Below, one piece after another: positions 34,718 through 43,143 of a stretch of 64,000 nucleotides of DNA. Each line of letters begins with the position of its first letter. Position 1 is the stretch's first letter. A program made the position numbers and the translations under genes. The notes below the pieces were generated by a model. It did no database searches. It saw only the letters and a program-made list of their open reading frames with translations, and was not told where the DNA came from. The DNA comes from Streptomyces megasporus (GTDB lineage Bacteria > Actinomycetota > Actinomycetes > Streptomycetales > Streptomycetaceae), in the NCBI RefSeq assembly GCF_000718985.1, contig NZ_JODL01000014.1:71405-135404 (forward strand), read 5' to 3'.

Positions 34718-35797
34718 CTACCTCCGCGGGTCGGTGGGAAGGACGACGGCCTGCGAGGGCGAGGCCCGTCGGATGACGACGAGACGGTCGGTGAGTTCCA
34801 GCGTGGCCGCCTCCGGGTCGTCGAAGCCCAGCACCCGGTGGCCGCGCACCACGGAGACGACCAGGTCCTTGCACTCGCGCGGGGACCGGCCGGCCTCGGC
34901 CTTGGTGACCGGGCGCTCGGTGAGGTTCAGGCCCGTGCCCTGGTGGATCAGGTCCTCCATCACCGCGCCCGCGCTCGGGCTAAGCATGGACATGCCCAGC
35001 AGACGGCCGGCGGCGCTGGCGCTGGTGATCACGGAGTCCGCGCCGGACTGGCGGAGCAGCGGCGCGTTCTCCTCCTCGCGCACCGCGGCGACGATCCGCA
35101 GATTGCGGTTGAGCTGGCGGGCGGTGAGCGTCACCAGCACCGCCGTGTCGTCGCGCTGGGTGGCGATGACCACCTGCCCCGCGCGCTGCACCTCCGCCCG
35201 CAGCAACACGTCGCTGCGGGTCGCGTCCCCGACGACGCCCGTGAACCCGGCGGCGCCCGCCGCCTCGACGACCTTCCGGCTCGGGTCGACGACGACTATC
35301 TGGCTCTGGGGGATCCCCGTCGAGATCAGCGTCTCGGCGGCGGACCGGCCCTTCGTGCCGAAGCCGACGATGACGGTGTGATCACGCAAGGCGGACCTCC
35401 AACGGGCCAGGCGCCACTGCTCACGGGTCCGTTCCGCCAGCACCTCCAGGGTGGTGCCGATGAGGATGATCAGGAACAGGACGCGCAGCGGCGTGACGAC
35501 CAGGATGTTGATCAGACGGGCGCTGTCGCTGACCGGGGTGATGTCACCGTACCCGGTGGTGGAGAGGGTGACGGTGGCGTAGTAGAAGCAGTCCAGGAGG
35601 GAGACCTCGCCGTCGGCGTTGTCCCCGTACTCCTCGCGGTCCAGGTAGACCAGGAACACCGTCACGAGCAGGACGAGCGCCGCGGCCACCACCCGCTTCG
35701 CCACCTGGCGCAGCGGTCCGGCGACCGGCTCGGGGAGCTGCACGTGGTGTTGCAGCTCGTCCAGCGGGACTCGCTTCAAGCCGTTCAAGCCGTTCAT
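34718..35797 (-). CDS. Potassium channel with cytoplasmic RCK/TrkA-N domain
   Basis: 359 residues: two membrane helices (about 37-58 and 93-117) flank a pore loop with the selectivity filter TTGYGDITPV. A cytoplasmic RCK Rossmann domain (about 137-255, VIVGFGTKGRSAAETLISTG) and a TrkA-C-like ligand domain follow. Such 2TM-RCK proteins form gated tetrameric K+ channels. The start codon falls in MNGLNGLK, a nine-base duplication. It begins four bases after the moeA stop codon, so it is within the same operon as Moco synthesis genes. The link is not obvious biologically. Confidence 0.92.
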   Translation of the reverse strand: MNGLNGLKRVPLDELQHHVQLPEPVAGPLRQVAKRVVAAALVLLVTVFLVYLDREEYGDNADGEVSLLDCFYYATVTLSTTGYGDITPVSDSARLINILVVTPLRVLFLIILIGTTLEVLAERTREQWRLARWRSALRDHTVIVGFGTKGRSAAETLISTGIPQSQIVVVDPSRKVVEAAGAAGFTGVVGDATRSDVLLRAEVQRAGQVVIATQRDDTAVLVTLTARQLNRNLRIVAAVREEENAPLLRQSGADSVITSASAAGRLLGMSMLSPSAGAVMEDLIHQGTGLNLTERPVTKAEAGRSPRECKDLVVSVVRGHRVLGFDDPEAATLELTDRLVVIRRASPSQAVVLPTDPRR

Positions 35798-35801
35798 GCC
35801 G

Positions 35802-37181
35802 TCACGCCCACGGGAGCCTCAGGAGGTGCACGCCGGTGCCCGGTGCGACACCGCCGGGCGGGACCACCGCGAGCGCGGTGGCCGCGGCGATGCCCCGCAA
35901 CATCGCGGGACCGGTGAAACGCAGTGACCGTACACCTCGGCCATCCTGCACGACGGGGACCAGACGCGTGTCACGGGGGTGGCCGTGCACCTCGTCCAGG
36001 AGCGGGGCGGTGGGCGGCGCGCCGTCGACCGGTCCGGTACGGGACGGTTCGGTGGACCGTCCCGTGCCGGGGACGGCCCGCAGCAGCGGCTCGGCCAGGG
36101 TGAGCAGCCCCGACACGGCCGCCAGGGGGTTGCCCGGCAGCCCGACGAGGTGCGCCCCGGCGGGCAGCCGCGCCAGCAGCATCGGATGGCCCGGCCGCAC
36201 GGCCACGCCGTCCACCAGCAGCGTCGCGCCCAGCCGACGGAGGGCGGGGTGGACGTGGTCGACGGGGCCGAAGGCCGTGCCCCCGGTGGTCACGACGAGG
36301 TCGGCGGTGGTGCCGGCCAGCGCCTCGTACAGCGCCTCGGCGTCGTCGCCCAGCCGGCGGGTGGCGAGCGGCTGGACGCCCAGGGCCGCCAGCCAGGGGC
36401 CGATCATCGGGCCGAGCGCGTCACGGACACGACCGCCCTCGGGGCGGCCGGACGTCAGCAGCTCGTCGCCCAGGACCAGCACCTCGGCGCGGGGGCGGCG
36501 CAGGACGGACAGCTCGTCCCAACCCGCCGCGGCGGCGAGGCCGAGCACGGCCGGGGTGACCCGCGTGCCGGCGGGCAGCAGGTGGTCGCCCTGCCGGCAT
36601 TCCTGGCCGCGCGGGCGGATGTCGGCGCCGTGCTGGGGCGCCCGGGGGGCGTGCAGTCGACGGTCGCGCACCTCGCCGTACTCGGAGCGCAGCACCGCGG
36701 TGGCGCCCGGCGGGATTCGGGCGCCGGTGGCGATGCCGACGGCGTGGCCGTCCGGCAGCGGGGGCGGGGCGTCGTCCCCGGCCAGGACGCCGCGGGCGGC
36801 CTCCGCTCCGCCCGGCTCCCAACCGTCCGGCTCCCAACCGTCCAGCGCCCAGGGCCCCGGTCCGGAGACGGCCCAGCCGTCCATGGCCGAGGTGTCGAAC
36901 GCCGGCAGGTCGGTGAGCGCGGTGAGGGCCTCGGCGAGACGGTGGTCGAGGGCGCTGCCCAGGGGCAGGGTGACGGACTCGGCACGCCGTCGGGCCCCGG
37001 CGCGGGCGGCGACGGCACGGGCCCGCGGCCAGTCCAGGTGCCGTACGTCCTCCGCCTTCGGCGCCCCGTCCGCCGCCGTGGCGTGCCGGCGGCCGTCACG
37101 ACGGGCGCCGGCACGGGGGGAGCGGCCGTCCCGGTGGGCGTTGGCCAGGGCGAGGGCGTCGGCCAGCTCGTCACCACTCAT
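35802..37181 (-). CDS. moeA: Molybdopterin molybdotransferase
   Basis: 459 residues; inserts molybdate into adenylylated molybdopterin. Visible: the N-terminal region DLPAFDTSAMDGWAV, the MoCF/MoaB-like domain with VVTTGGTAFGPVDHVHPALRRLGAT and LPGNPLAAV, and a C-terminal beta domain. An Arg-rich N-terminal extension of about 60 residues precedes the family core, and a duplicated DGWEPDGWEPG occurs near residue 115. It lies between mobA-like and channel genes with six- and four-base gaps. Confidence 0.92.
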   Translation of the reverse strand: MSGDELADALALANAHRDGRSPRAGARRDGRRHATAADGAPKAEDVRHLDWPRARAVAARAGARRRAESVTLPLGSALDHRLAEALTALTDLPAFDTSAMDGWAVSGPGPWALDGWEPDGWEPGGAEAARGVLAGDDAPPPLPDGHAVGIATGARIPPGATAVLRSEYGEVRDRRLHAPRAPQHGADIRPRGQECRQGDHLLPAGTRVTPAVLGLAAAAGWDELSVLRRPRAEVLVLGDELLTSGRPEGGRVRDALGPMIGPWLAALGVQPLATRRLGDDAEALYEALAGTTADLVVTTGGTAFGPVDHVHPALRRLGATLLVDGVAVRPGHPMLLARLPAGAHLVGLPGNPLAAVSGLLTLAEPLLRAVPGTGRSTEPSRTGPVDGAPPTAPLLDEVHGHPRDTRLVPVVQDGRGVRSLRFTGPAMLRGIAAATALAVVPPGGVAPGTGVHLLRLPWA

Positions 37182-37187
37182 CCGGCT

Positions 37188-38099
37188 CTACCGCCCTTCC
37201 GGGTCCGGCCCCGGCTTCTCCTCCTCGGCCCAGCGACGGGCGAGTTCGGCGGCCTTCCGGGCGGCGGCGGCGACGTCCTCGGCGCTGCCGCCCGCGCGGG
37301 CCGCCGCGTACCCGACGAGGAAGGTCGTCAGCGGGGCGGCGGGACGTGTCACGCCGTGCGCGGCGTCCCGGGCTAGGTCCAGGAGGAGGGCGGTGTCGAC
37401 GTCGAGGTCGATGCCGAGTTCGGCCTTGACGGCGGTCATCCATTCGTTCAGCACACGCCCATGCTCCCTGATCCGCGAGCGGGCCGCCGCGAGGTCCTCC
37501 CAGGTGTCGCAGTCCAGGGCCTCGTGGGGGGCGACCGGGGCGACGCGGCGCAGCGACAGCTCGGCGGTGAGCAGCCGCAGGGGGAGGTGCGCGAGGCTTC
37601 CGTGCTCGGCGGCGATCAGGGCCAGTTCGCGGCGGAGGGACTCGGCGCGGTAGGCGCCCAGGAGGGGCTGGTCGCGGCCGTCGTCGACGATCGCGCCGTC
37701 CCTCTCGCCGTTCCCGTCGCCGTCCCCCTCACTGTCTCCGTCCAAGCCGGTCGTGCCGGTCGCACCGGTCGCACCGTCCAGCAGGGTCCGCACGGTCGCG
37801 GACGTCAGGAACGGCAGGTCCGCGGAGAGCACCAGCACCGTCTCGTGGTCGGTGCGGCGCAGCCCGGCGTCGAGCGCGGCCAACGGCCCGCCGCCGGGCG
37901 GCTGTTCGCGCACCCAGTCCACCGGGCGGGACGTCGGCCGGCGCGGACCGACGACCACGGTCCGCGCCGCGTCCGCGCAGGCGTCCAGTACCCGGTCGAG
38001 CAGGGACCGGCCCCCGACGGTGAGGGCCGGTTTGTCCGCTCCGCCGAGCCGGCGGGCGCTGCCGCCCGCCACGACGACGGCGTCGTAGGCGTGGGTCAT
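37188..38099 (-). CDS. MobA-like nucleotidyltransferase fused to DUF6457 domain
   Basis: 303 residues. The N-terminal NTP transferase domain (VVVAGGSARRLGGADKPALTVGGR with the nucleotide Lys; VLSADLPFLT) resembles MobA, which attaches GMP to molybdopterin. A Gly/Asp/Thr-rich insert (about 115-145) interrupts it. The C-terminal 85 residues (VLNEWMTAVKAELGIDLDVDTALLLDLARDAAHGVTRPAAPLTTFLVG) match the DUF6457 domain found as a stand-alone actinobacterial protein. The ATG at 38099 is 16 bases after the bkd E2 stop. Confidence 0.87.
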   Translation of the reverse strand: MTHAYDAVVVAGGSARRLGGADKPALTVGGRSLLDRVLDACADAARTVVVGPRRPTSRPVDWVREQPPGGGPLAALDAGLRRTDHETVLVLSADLPFLTSATVRTLLDGATGATGTTGLDGDSEGDGDGNGERDGAIVDDGRDQPLLGAYRAESLRRELALIAAEHGSLAHLPLRLLTAELSLRRVAPVAPHEALDCDTWEDLAAARSRIREHGRVLNEWMTAVKAELGIDLDVDTALLLDLARDAAHGVTRPAAPLTTFLVGYAAARAGGSAEDVAAAARKAAELARRWAEEEKPGPDPEGR

Positions 38100-38115
38100 T
38101 CCCCGAGTATGGCGC

Positions 38116-39468
38116 TCACAGGGTGCGCAGCAGCACGGCCGGGTGCTCGACGCAGTCGGCCACGTACCGCAGGAAGCCACCCGCCGTGCCGCCGTCGCAC
38201 ACCCGGTGGTCGAAGGTGAGCGAGAGCTGGACGACGTGGCGCACGGCCAGCTCGCCCTCGTGCACCCACGGCTTGGGGGTGATGCGTCCGACCCCGAGCA
38301 TCGCCGCCTCGGGGTGGTTGATGATCGGCGTCGAGCCGTCCACCCCGAACACCCCGTAGTTGTTCAGGGTGAAGGTGCCGCCGGTCAGTTCGGCGGGTTT
38401 CAGCGTCCCCGCGCGGGCGGACTCGGTGAGTCGGGCGATCTCCTCGGTGAGGCCGGTCGCGTCGCGCTCGTGGGCGTCGCGGACGACGGGGACCACGAGC
38501 CCGCGCTCGGTCTGGGCGGCGAACCCCAGGTGTACGCCGGGCAGCCGGACGATCTCGCGCGCGGCCGTGTCCACGGTGGCGTTCAACTCGGGGAAGCGGG
38601 CGAGGGCGGCGGTGCAGATCCGGGCGAGGAACGCCAGCAGGGAGATCTTCGGCCCTCCCGCTGCGTTCATCGCCCGCCGGGCGGCGAGCAACTCGGTGGC
38701 GTCGGCGTCCACCCAGCAGGTGGCGTCGGGGATCTCGCGCCGGGAGGTGGAGAGCTTCTCCGCGACCGCGCCGCGCAGGCCGCGCAGCGGGACGCGCTCG
38801 CCCACCGCGGCGGAGGCGGGGCCGGCGACGGTCGGGACGGGCGCCGTGGGAGCGGGCGCGGCGGGCGCCGTGGGCGCGGCCGTACGGGCCAGGGCCCGCT
38901 CGACGTCCGCCCGCAGGATCAACCCCTGCGGCCCGGTGCCGGTGATCCCGCGCAGGTCGATCCCGTTCTCCCGCGCGAGCCGCCGCACCAGCGGCGAGAT
39001 CACGGGGACGGGGCCGGCCGGCGGCCGGGTGTCGGCGGGCGTGGGCGCGACGGGTGCGGCGGCGGGCGCGGCGGCGACCGCGTGGGCGGGAGACGTCGGA
39101 CGGACCCTGCGCCGGCGGGCCACGGGGGCGCCCGTGCCGTACCCCACCAGCACGTTCCCCGACCCTTCCGACTCCGCCCCGGCCGGCTCCTCGACGCGGG
39201 AGCCCCCGCGGTCCTCGCCGGAGGCGCCGATCGCCACCGTGATCAGGGGCGAGCCGACGGGGATCTCGGCGCCCTCCTCGCCGAACCGCGCGGTGACCAC
39301 ACCGCCGTACGGGCAGGGCACCTCGACCATGGCCTTGGCCGTCTCGACCTCCACGACCGGCTGGTCCACCTCGACCACGTCGCCGACGGAGACCAGCCAG
39401 CGGACGATCTCGGCCTCGGTGAGTCCCTCGCCCAGGTCGGGGAGGGCGAACTCGCGGACCTCGGGCAT
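38116..39468 (-). CDS. bkdC: Branched-chain keto acid dehydrogenase E2, cluster 2
   Basis: 450 residues: lipoyl domain with K45 in VETAKAMVEVP, Ala/Pro linker, subunit-binding domain (SPLVRRLARENGIDLRGITGTGPQGLILRADV), and catalytic domain ending LTFDHRVCDGGTAGGF. Its start codon overlaps the E1-beta stop by one base (TGATG). Diverged from the cluster 1 E2 (different linker, shorter), so the two clusters encode distinct complexes. Confidence 0.92.
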   Translation of the reverse strand: MPEVREFALPDLGEGLTEAEIVRWLVSVGDVVEVDQPVVEVETAKAMVEVPCPYGGVVTARFGEEGAEIPVGSPLITVAIGASGEDRGGSRVEEPAGAESEGSGNVLVGYGTGAPVARRRRVRPTSPAHAVAAAPAAAPVAPTPADTRPPAGPVPVISPLVRRLARENGIDLRGITGTGPQGLILRADVERALARTAAPTAPAAPAPTAPVPTVAGPASAAVGERVPLRGLRGAVAEKLSTSRREIPDATCWVDADATELLAARRAMNAAGGPKISLLAFLARICTAALARFPELNATVDTAAREIVRLPGVHLGFAAQTERGLVVPVVRDAHERDATGLTEEIARLTESARAGTLKPAELTGGTFTLNNYGVFGVDGSTPIINHPEAAMLGVGRITPKPWVHEGELAVRHVVQLSLTFDHRVCDGGTAGGFLRYVADCVEHPAVLLRTL

Positions 39469-40547
39469 CAGCGGGTGCCTCCCTCGAACGCCTCGGGGCG
39501 CTCCGTCCACTCCGACTCCCACTGGAGTCGGGCGACGGCGTCCAGCACCCGGTCCACGCCGGGCAGGTGGTGACGCTCCAGCATGGGCGGCGGGTAGGGG
39601 ATGTCGAACCCGGCCACGCGCAGCACCGGAGCCTCCAGGTGGTGGAAGCAGCGCTCGGTGATCCGGGCGGCGATCTCGCCGCCGGGGCCGCCGAACCCGC
39701 TCGCCTCGTGGACGACCACGGCCCGCCCGGTGCGGCGCACCGACGCGCAGACCGTCTCGTCGTCGAAGGGGACCAGGGAGCGCAGGTCGACGACCTCCAG
39801 GTCCCAGCCCTCCTCGCGGGCGGCGTCGGCCGCCTCCAGACAGACGGGCACCGACGGCCCGTAGGTGACCAGCGTCGCGGACGTCCCCGCGCGGCGGACC
39901 TCGGCACGGCCGATGGGCGCGACCGGCTCCGGGGCCTCGGGCGACCAGTCGGCCCTCGACCAGTACAGCCGCTTGGGCTCCAGGAAGACCACCGGGTCGT
40001 CGGAGGCGATGGCGGCCCGCAGCAGCCCGTAGGCGTCGGCCACCGTCGCCGGGGTCACCACATGGAGGCCGGGGGTGGCCATGTAGTAGGCCTCGGAGGA
40101 GTCGCTGTGGTGCTCCACACCGCCGATCCCGCCGCCGTAGGGCACGCGGACGGTGATCGGCAGCGGCATCCTCCCCCGCGTGCGGTTGCGCATCTTGGCG
40201 ACGTGGCTGAGGAGCTGCTCGAACGCCGGGTAGGCGAAGGCGTCGAACTGCATCTCCACCACGGGCCGCAGCCCGTACATCGCCATGCCGACGGCCGTGC
40301 CGAGGATGCCGGCCTCGGCCAGCGGGGTGTCCGTGCAGCGGTCCTCGCCGAACTCCTTCGTCAGGCCGTCGGTGATCCGGAAGACGCCGCCGAGCGCGCC
40401 GACGTCCTCGCCGAGCACGTGCACGGTCGGGTCCTCGGCCATGGCGTCGCGCATCGCGCGGTTGAGGGCCTGGGCCATGGTGGCGGGCTTGCGGGCGGTC
40501 TCGGTCTTCCGGGCGTCCTGTCCCGTCCCGGTGGTGGCGGTCGTCAT
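39468..40547 (-). CDS. bkdB: Branched-chain keto acid dehydrogenase E1 beta, cluster 2
   Basis: 359 residues, about 25 longer at the N-terminus than its cluster 1 paralogue (MTTATTGTGQDARKTETARK leader). Transketolase-like domain (MAQALNRAMRDAMAEDPTV, GEDVGALGGVFRITDGL, PYGGGIGGVEHHSDSSE) and C-terminal domain (DLRSLVPFDDET, VVVHEAS). The start overlaps the E1-alpha stop by four bases (ATGA). Confidence 0.92.
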   Translation of the reverse strand: MTTATTGTGQDARKTETARKPATMAQALNRAMRDAMAEDPTVHVLGEDVGALGGVFRITDGLTKEFGEDRCTDTPLAEAGILGTAVGMAMYGLRPVVEMQFDAFAYPAFEQLLSHVAKMRNRTRGRMPLPITVRVPYGGGIGGVEHHSDSSEAYYMATPGLHVVTPATVADAYGLLRAAIASDDPVVFLEPKRLYWSRADWSPEAPEPVAPIGRAEVRRAGTSATLVTYGPSVPVCLEAADAAREEGWDLEVVDLRSLVPFDDETVCASVRRTGRAVVVHEASGFGGPGGEIAARITERCFHHLEAPVLRVAGFDIPYPPPMLERHHLPGVDRVLDAVARLQWESEWTERPEAFEGGTR

Positions 40548-41689
40548 CGCTCGTCCCCCTCGCCGTTCTCCTCGGCTCCCTCGGCCGCCAGTTCGGCGCG
40601 CAGCCGCTCGGCCTGTTCCCTCAGTTGCGTGGTCTTCTCCGCGTAGACGTGGTCGAAGAGGTCCATCGGGTCGAGCACCGGGTCCTCGTTCATCCGCGCC
40701 CGCAGCCGCGCGGCCATCTCCTCCGCCTCCTCGTGCGCCCGCTCCCTGGTCGCCTCGTCGAGCAGGCCGCGGGCGGTCATCTCGCGCTCCAGCAGTTCCA
40801 CGGGGTCGTGTTCGCGCCAGGTCTCGACCTCGGCGTCGTCGCGGTAGCGGGTGGCGTCGTCGGCGTTGGTGTGGGCGTCCAACCGGTAGGTGATCGCCTC
40901 CACGAGGGTGGGCCCCTCCCCTCGCCGGGCACGCTCGACGGCCTCGGAGAGCACCTGGTGGACGGCGGCGACGTCGTTGCCGTCCACCAACCGGCCGGGG
41001 ATGCCGTAGCCGACGGCCTTGTGGGCCAGGGAGGGCGCGGCGGTCTGCTTGGCGAGGGGGACGGAGATCGCGAAGCCGTTGTTCTGGACGAGGAAGACGG
41101 TCGGCGTCCGCCAGACGGCGGCAAAGTTCAGGGCCTCGTGGAAGTCGCCCTCGCTCGTCCCGCCGTCGCCGACCATGGCCAGGGCCACCACGTCGTCGCC
41201 CTTGAGACGGGCGGCGTGGGCGAGCCCGACGGCGTGCGGGAGGTGGGTGGCCAGCGGGGTGGAGAGCGGGGCGACACGGTGCTCGTAGGGGTCGTAGCCG
41301 GTGTGCCAGTCGCCGCGGAGCAGGCCGAGCGCCTCGACCGGGTCCATGCCGCGGGCCACGGCGGCGAGGGTGTCGCGGTAGCTGGGGAAGAGCCAGTCCC
41401 GCTCCTCCAGGACCAGTGCGGCGGCCACCTCGCACGCCTCCTGCCCGGTGGAGGAGGGGTAGACGGCGAGCCGGCCCTGCTTGGTGAGCGCGGTGGCCTG
41501 CCGGTTGTAGCGGCGGCCCCTCACCAGGTGGCCGTGGAGCGTCCTCAGCAGTGTCGGGTCCAGCTCGGCGCCGGTACCCAGCAGCCGGTAGGGCTCCCGG
41601 TCCGGCAGCAGCGGCGCGGGATCTGTGCGCGGCCGCCAGGCGGGGGGCGGCGCGGGGCGGTAGGCGCCTGGCTGTTCCAGGACCGTCAT
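40544..41689 (-). CDS. bkdA: Branched-chain keto acid dehydrogenase E1 alpha, cluster 2
   Basis: 381 residues. Thiamine diphosphate-binding motif GDGGTSEGDFHEALNFAAV...NNGFA and the ThDP/phosphorylation-loop region YRLDAHTNADDATRYR are visible. It lacks the basic leader of its cluster 1 paralogue. ATG 41689 follows AGGAGG with a seven-base spacer. First gene of a predicted operon bkdABC-mobA-moeA-channel-quinone reductase, divergent from bkdR. A TetR-type operator lies 62 bases upstream. Confidence 0.92.
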   Translation of the reverse strand: MTVLEQPGAYRPAPPPAWRPRTDPAPLLPDREPYRLLGTGAELDPTLLRTLHGHLVRGRRYNRQATALTKQGRLAVYPSSTGQEACEVAAALVLEERDWLFPSYRDTLAAVARGMDPVEALGLLRGDWHTGYDPYEHRVAPLSTPLATHLPHAVGLAHAARLKGDDVVALAMVGDGGTSEGDFHEALNFAAVWRTPTVFLVQNNGFAISVPLAKQTAAPSLAHKAVGYGIPGRLVDGNDVAAVHQVLSEAVERARRGEGPTLVEAITYRLDAHTNADDATRYRDDAEVETWREHDPVELLEREMTARGLLDEATRERAHEEAEEMAARLRARMNEDPVLDPMDLFDHVYAEKTTQLREQAERLRAELAAEGAEENGEGDER

Positions 41690-41750
41690 CTCGGTACCTC
41701 CTGATGGGGGCATCGCGAACGCGGAGCCACGCAGAGTGACCGGCTCCCCT

Positions 41751-41764
41751 ACCGATTGTTCGGT
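41751..41764. promoter_or_regulatory. TetR-type operator ACCGATTGTTCGGT between bkd cluster 2 and bkdR
   Basis: Differs by one base from ACCGATCGTTCGGT at 43050-43063 beside the TetR gene. It is an inverted repeat ACCGA/TCGGT, placed to affect the bkdA2 or bkdR promoter. Confidence 0.6.
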
Positions 41765-41865
41765 CACCGGCGCATTTTGGCTACGGGTGGGGAGGCCCTG
41801 TGGACAAACGGTTCTGCACAGCGTGTGATGTCGGCAGGACGTCCATCGAGGGGAGGCGGCAGGCC

Positions 41866-42366
41866 ATGTCGGAAGAACAGATGGCTTCCGTGGCACCGGA
41901 GAGTGACCACCGGCCGGCGGCTCGTCCGCTCGATCCGGTCGACCGGGCCATCCTGCGGATGCTGCAACTGGACGGCAGAGCGTCGATACGCTCGGTGGCC
42001 GAGCGGGTGCACGTGTCGCGGGCGAACGCCTACGCCCGGATCAACCGCCTCGTCGAGGACGGGGTGATACGCGGCTTCACGGCCCGGGTGGACCACGAGC
42101 GGGCCGGGCAGGGGGCCTCGGCGTACATCACGCTGAAGATCGTGCAGAACTCCTGGCGCACGGTGCGCGAGAAGCTCAAGGCGCTTCCCGGAGCCGCGCA
42201 CATCGCGCTGGTCAGCGGGGACTTCGACGTCCTGCTGCTGGTGCACACCGCCGACAACCGGGCGCTGCGGGAGCTGGTGCTCACCCGCATCCAGGCGATC
42301 CCGGAGGTGCTGAGCACCCGTACGCTCCTGGTCTTCGAAGAGACCGACCTCGAACCGGAGGCGTGA
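41866..42366 (+). CDS. bkdR: Lrp/AsnC family regulator, BkdR-like
   Basis: 166 residues. A helix-turn-helix domain (LDPVDRAILRMLQLDGRASIRSVAERVHVSRANAYARINRLVEDGVI) is followed by the RAM/AsnC ligand-binding domain (VDHERAGQGASAYITLKI, SGDFDVLLLVHT). Divergent from the second bkd cluster, as described for bkdR of Streptomyces, where it responds to branched-chain amino acid metabolism. ATG 41866 with GGAGG about ten bases upstream; an in-frame upstream ATG would add a Cys/Arg-rich leader. Confidence 0.9.
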   Translation: MSEEQMASVAPESDHRPAARPLDPVDRAILRMLQLDGRASIRSVAERVHVSRANAYARINRLVEDGVIRGFTARVDHERAGQGASAYITLKIVQNSWRTVREKLKALPGAAHIALVSGDFDVLLLVHTADNRALRELVLTRIQAIPEVLSTRTLLVFEETDLEPEA

Positions 42367-42411
42367 ACCGGTCCGCTTCCGGGCCTTCCCCCGTCGCTCT
42401 CCGTGTCGTTC

Positions 42412-43008
42412 CTACTGCTTTCGCAGCCCCTCGAAGGCGAGCCGCACGACCGTGTCGGCGATCCGCTCGCCGTCCGAGGCCTCCCCGGACAGGGGTCGGT
42501 ACCACTCCACGATCGAGTTGATCATGCCGAAGAGCAGCCTGGTCGTCAGTCGGGCGTCGAGGTCGGCGCGGAGGTCGCCCTCGGCGACGGCGGCCTTCAG
42601 CAGTTCGGCCACCCGGTGGTCGAACTCGCGGCGGCGCTCCATCGCCCAGCGTTCGGTGCGGGTGTTGCCGCGCACCCGCAGCAGCAGCGTGACGTGGGGC
42701 AGTTCGGCCGTCAGCACCCCGACGGTACGACGGGTGACGTGTTCCAGCCGTTCGATCGCCCGCCCCTCGCGGGCCTCCGGTTCCTCCAGTACGGCGAAGA
42801 GGCCGTCGAGCGCACGGGATATCGCCCGGCGCAGCAGCTCCTCCTTGCTGCGCACGTGGTGGTAGATGGAGGACTTGGAGATGCCCGCCGCACGGGACAG
42901 GTGCTCCATGGAGGTGCCGTCGTAACCGCGTTCGTTGAAGACCTCCACCGCCACCGCGAGGAGCGATTCGGGCGTGTAGGTGTCGCGCTTGGGCGGCTTG
43001 GCTGGCAT
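42412..43008 (-). CDS. paaR: TetR family regulator of phenylacetate catabolism (PaaR-like)
   Basis: 198 residues. TetR helix-turn-helix (LLAVAVEVFNERGYDGTSMEHLSRAAGISKSSIYHHVRSKEELLRRAI, about 15-62) and a divergent C-terminal ligand domain. Function inferred from position: it is head-to-head with paaN, and the 16-bp operator between them recurs exactly upstream of paaABCDE. The likely effector is phenylacetyl-CoA. The ATG at 43008 is preceded by GGAG; a GTG at 43026 is an alternative. Confidence 0.82.
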   Translation of the reverse strand: MPAKPPKRDTYTPESLLAVAVEVFNERGYDGTSMEHLSRAAGISKSSIYHHVRSKEELLRRAISRALDGLFAVLEEPEAREGRAIERLEHVTRRTVGVLTAELPHVTLLLRVRGNTRTERWAMERRREFDHRVAELLKAAVAEGDLRADLDARLTTRLLFGMINSIVEWYRPLSGEASDGERIADTVVRLAFEGLRKQ

Positions 43009-43046
43009 GGCTCCGATGGTATCCACAGGTTCCCGACCCCTCTTGC

Positions 43047-43065
43047 CCGACCGATCGTTCGGTAG
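43047..43065. promoter_or_regulatory. TetR operator between paaR and paaN
   Basis: CCGACCGATCGTTCGG (43047-43062) is the exact reverse complement of the 16-mer upstream of paaA at 48074-48089. A TATCTA (43069-43074) follows on the paaN side, so repressor binding would cover both divergent promoters. Confidence 0.75.
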
Positions 43066-43143
43066 CAGTATCTACGGTGTCCGTCCGGCCGCGCACCGCC
43101 CGCGTGCGCGGCCCGCACACCCGCTCGACGAGGAGTTGGTCCG

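Noticed and set aside
36421..36837. Arg/Pro-rich frame within moeA
   Set aside because: Antisense or alternative-frame shadow of moeA; no motif.
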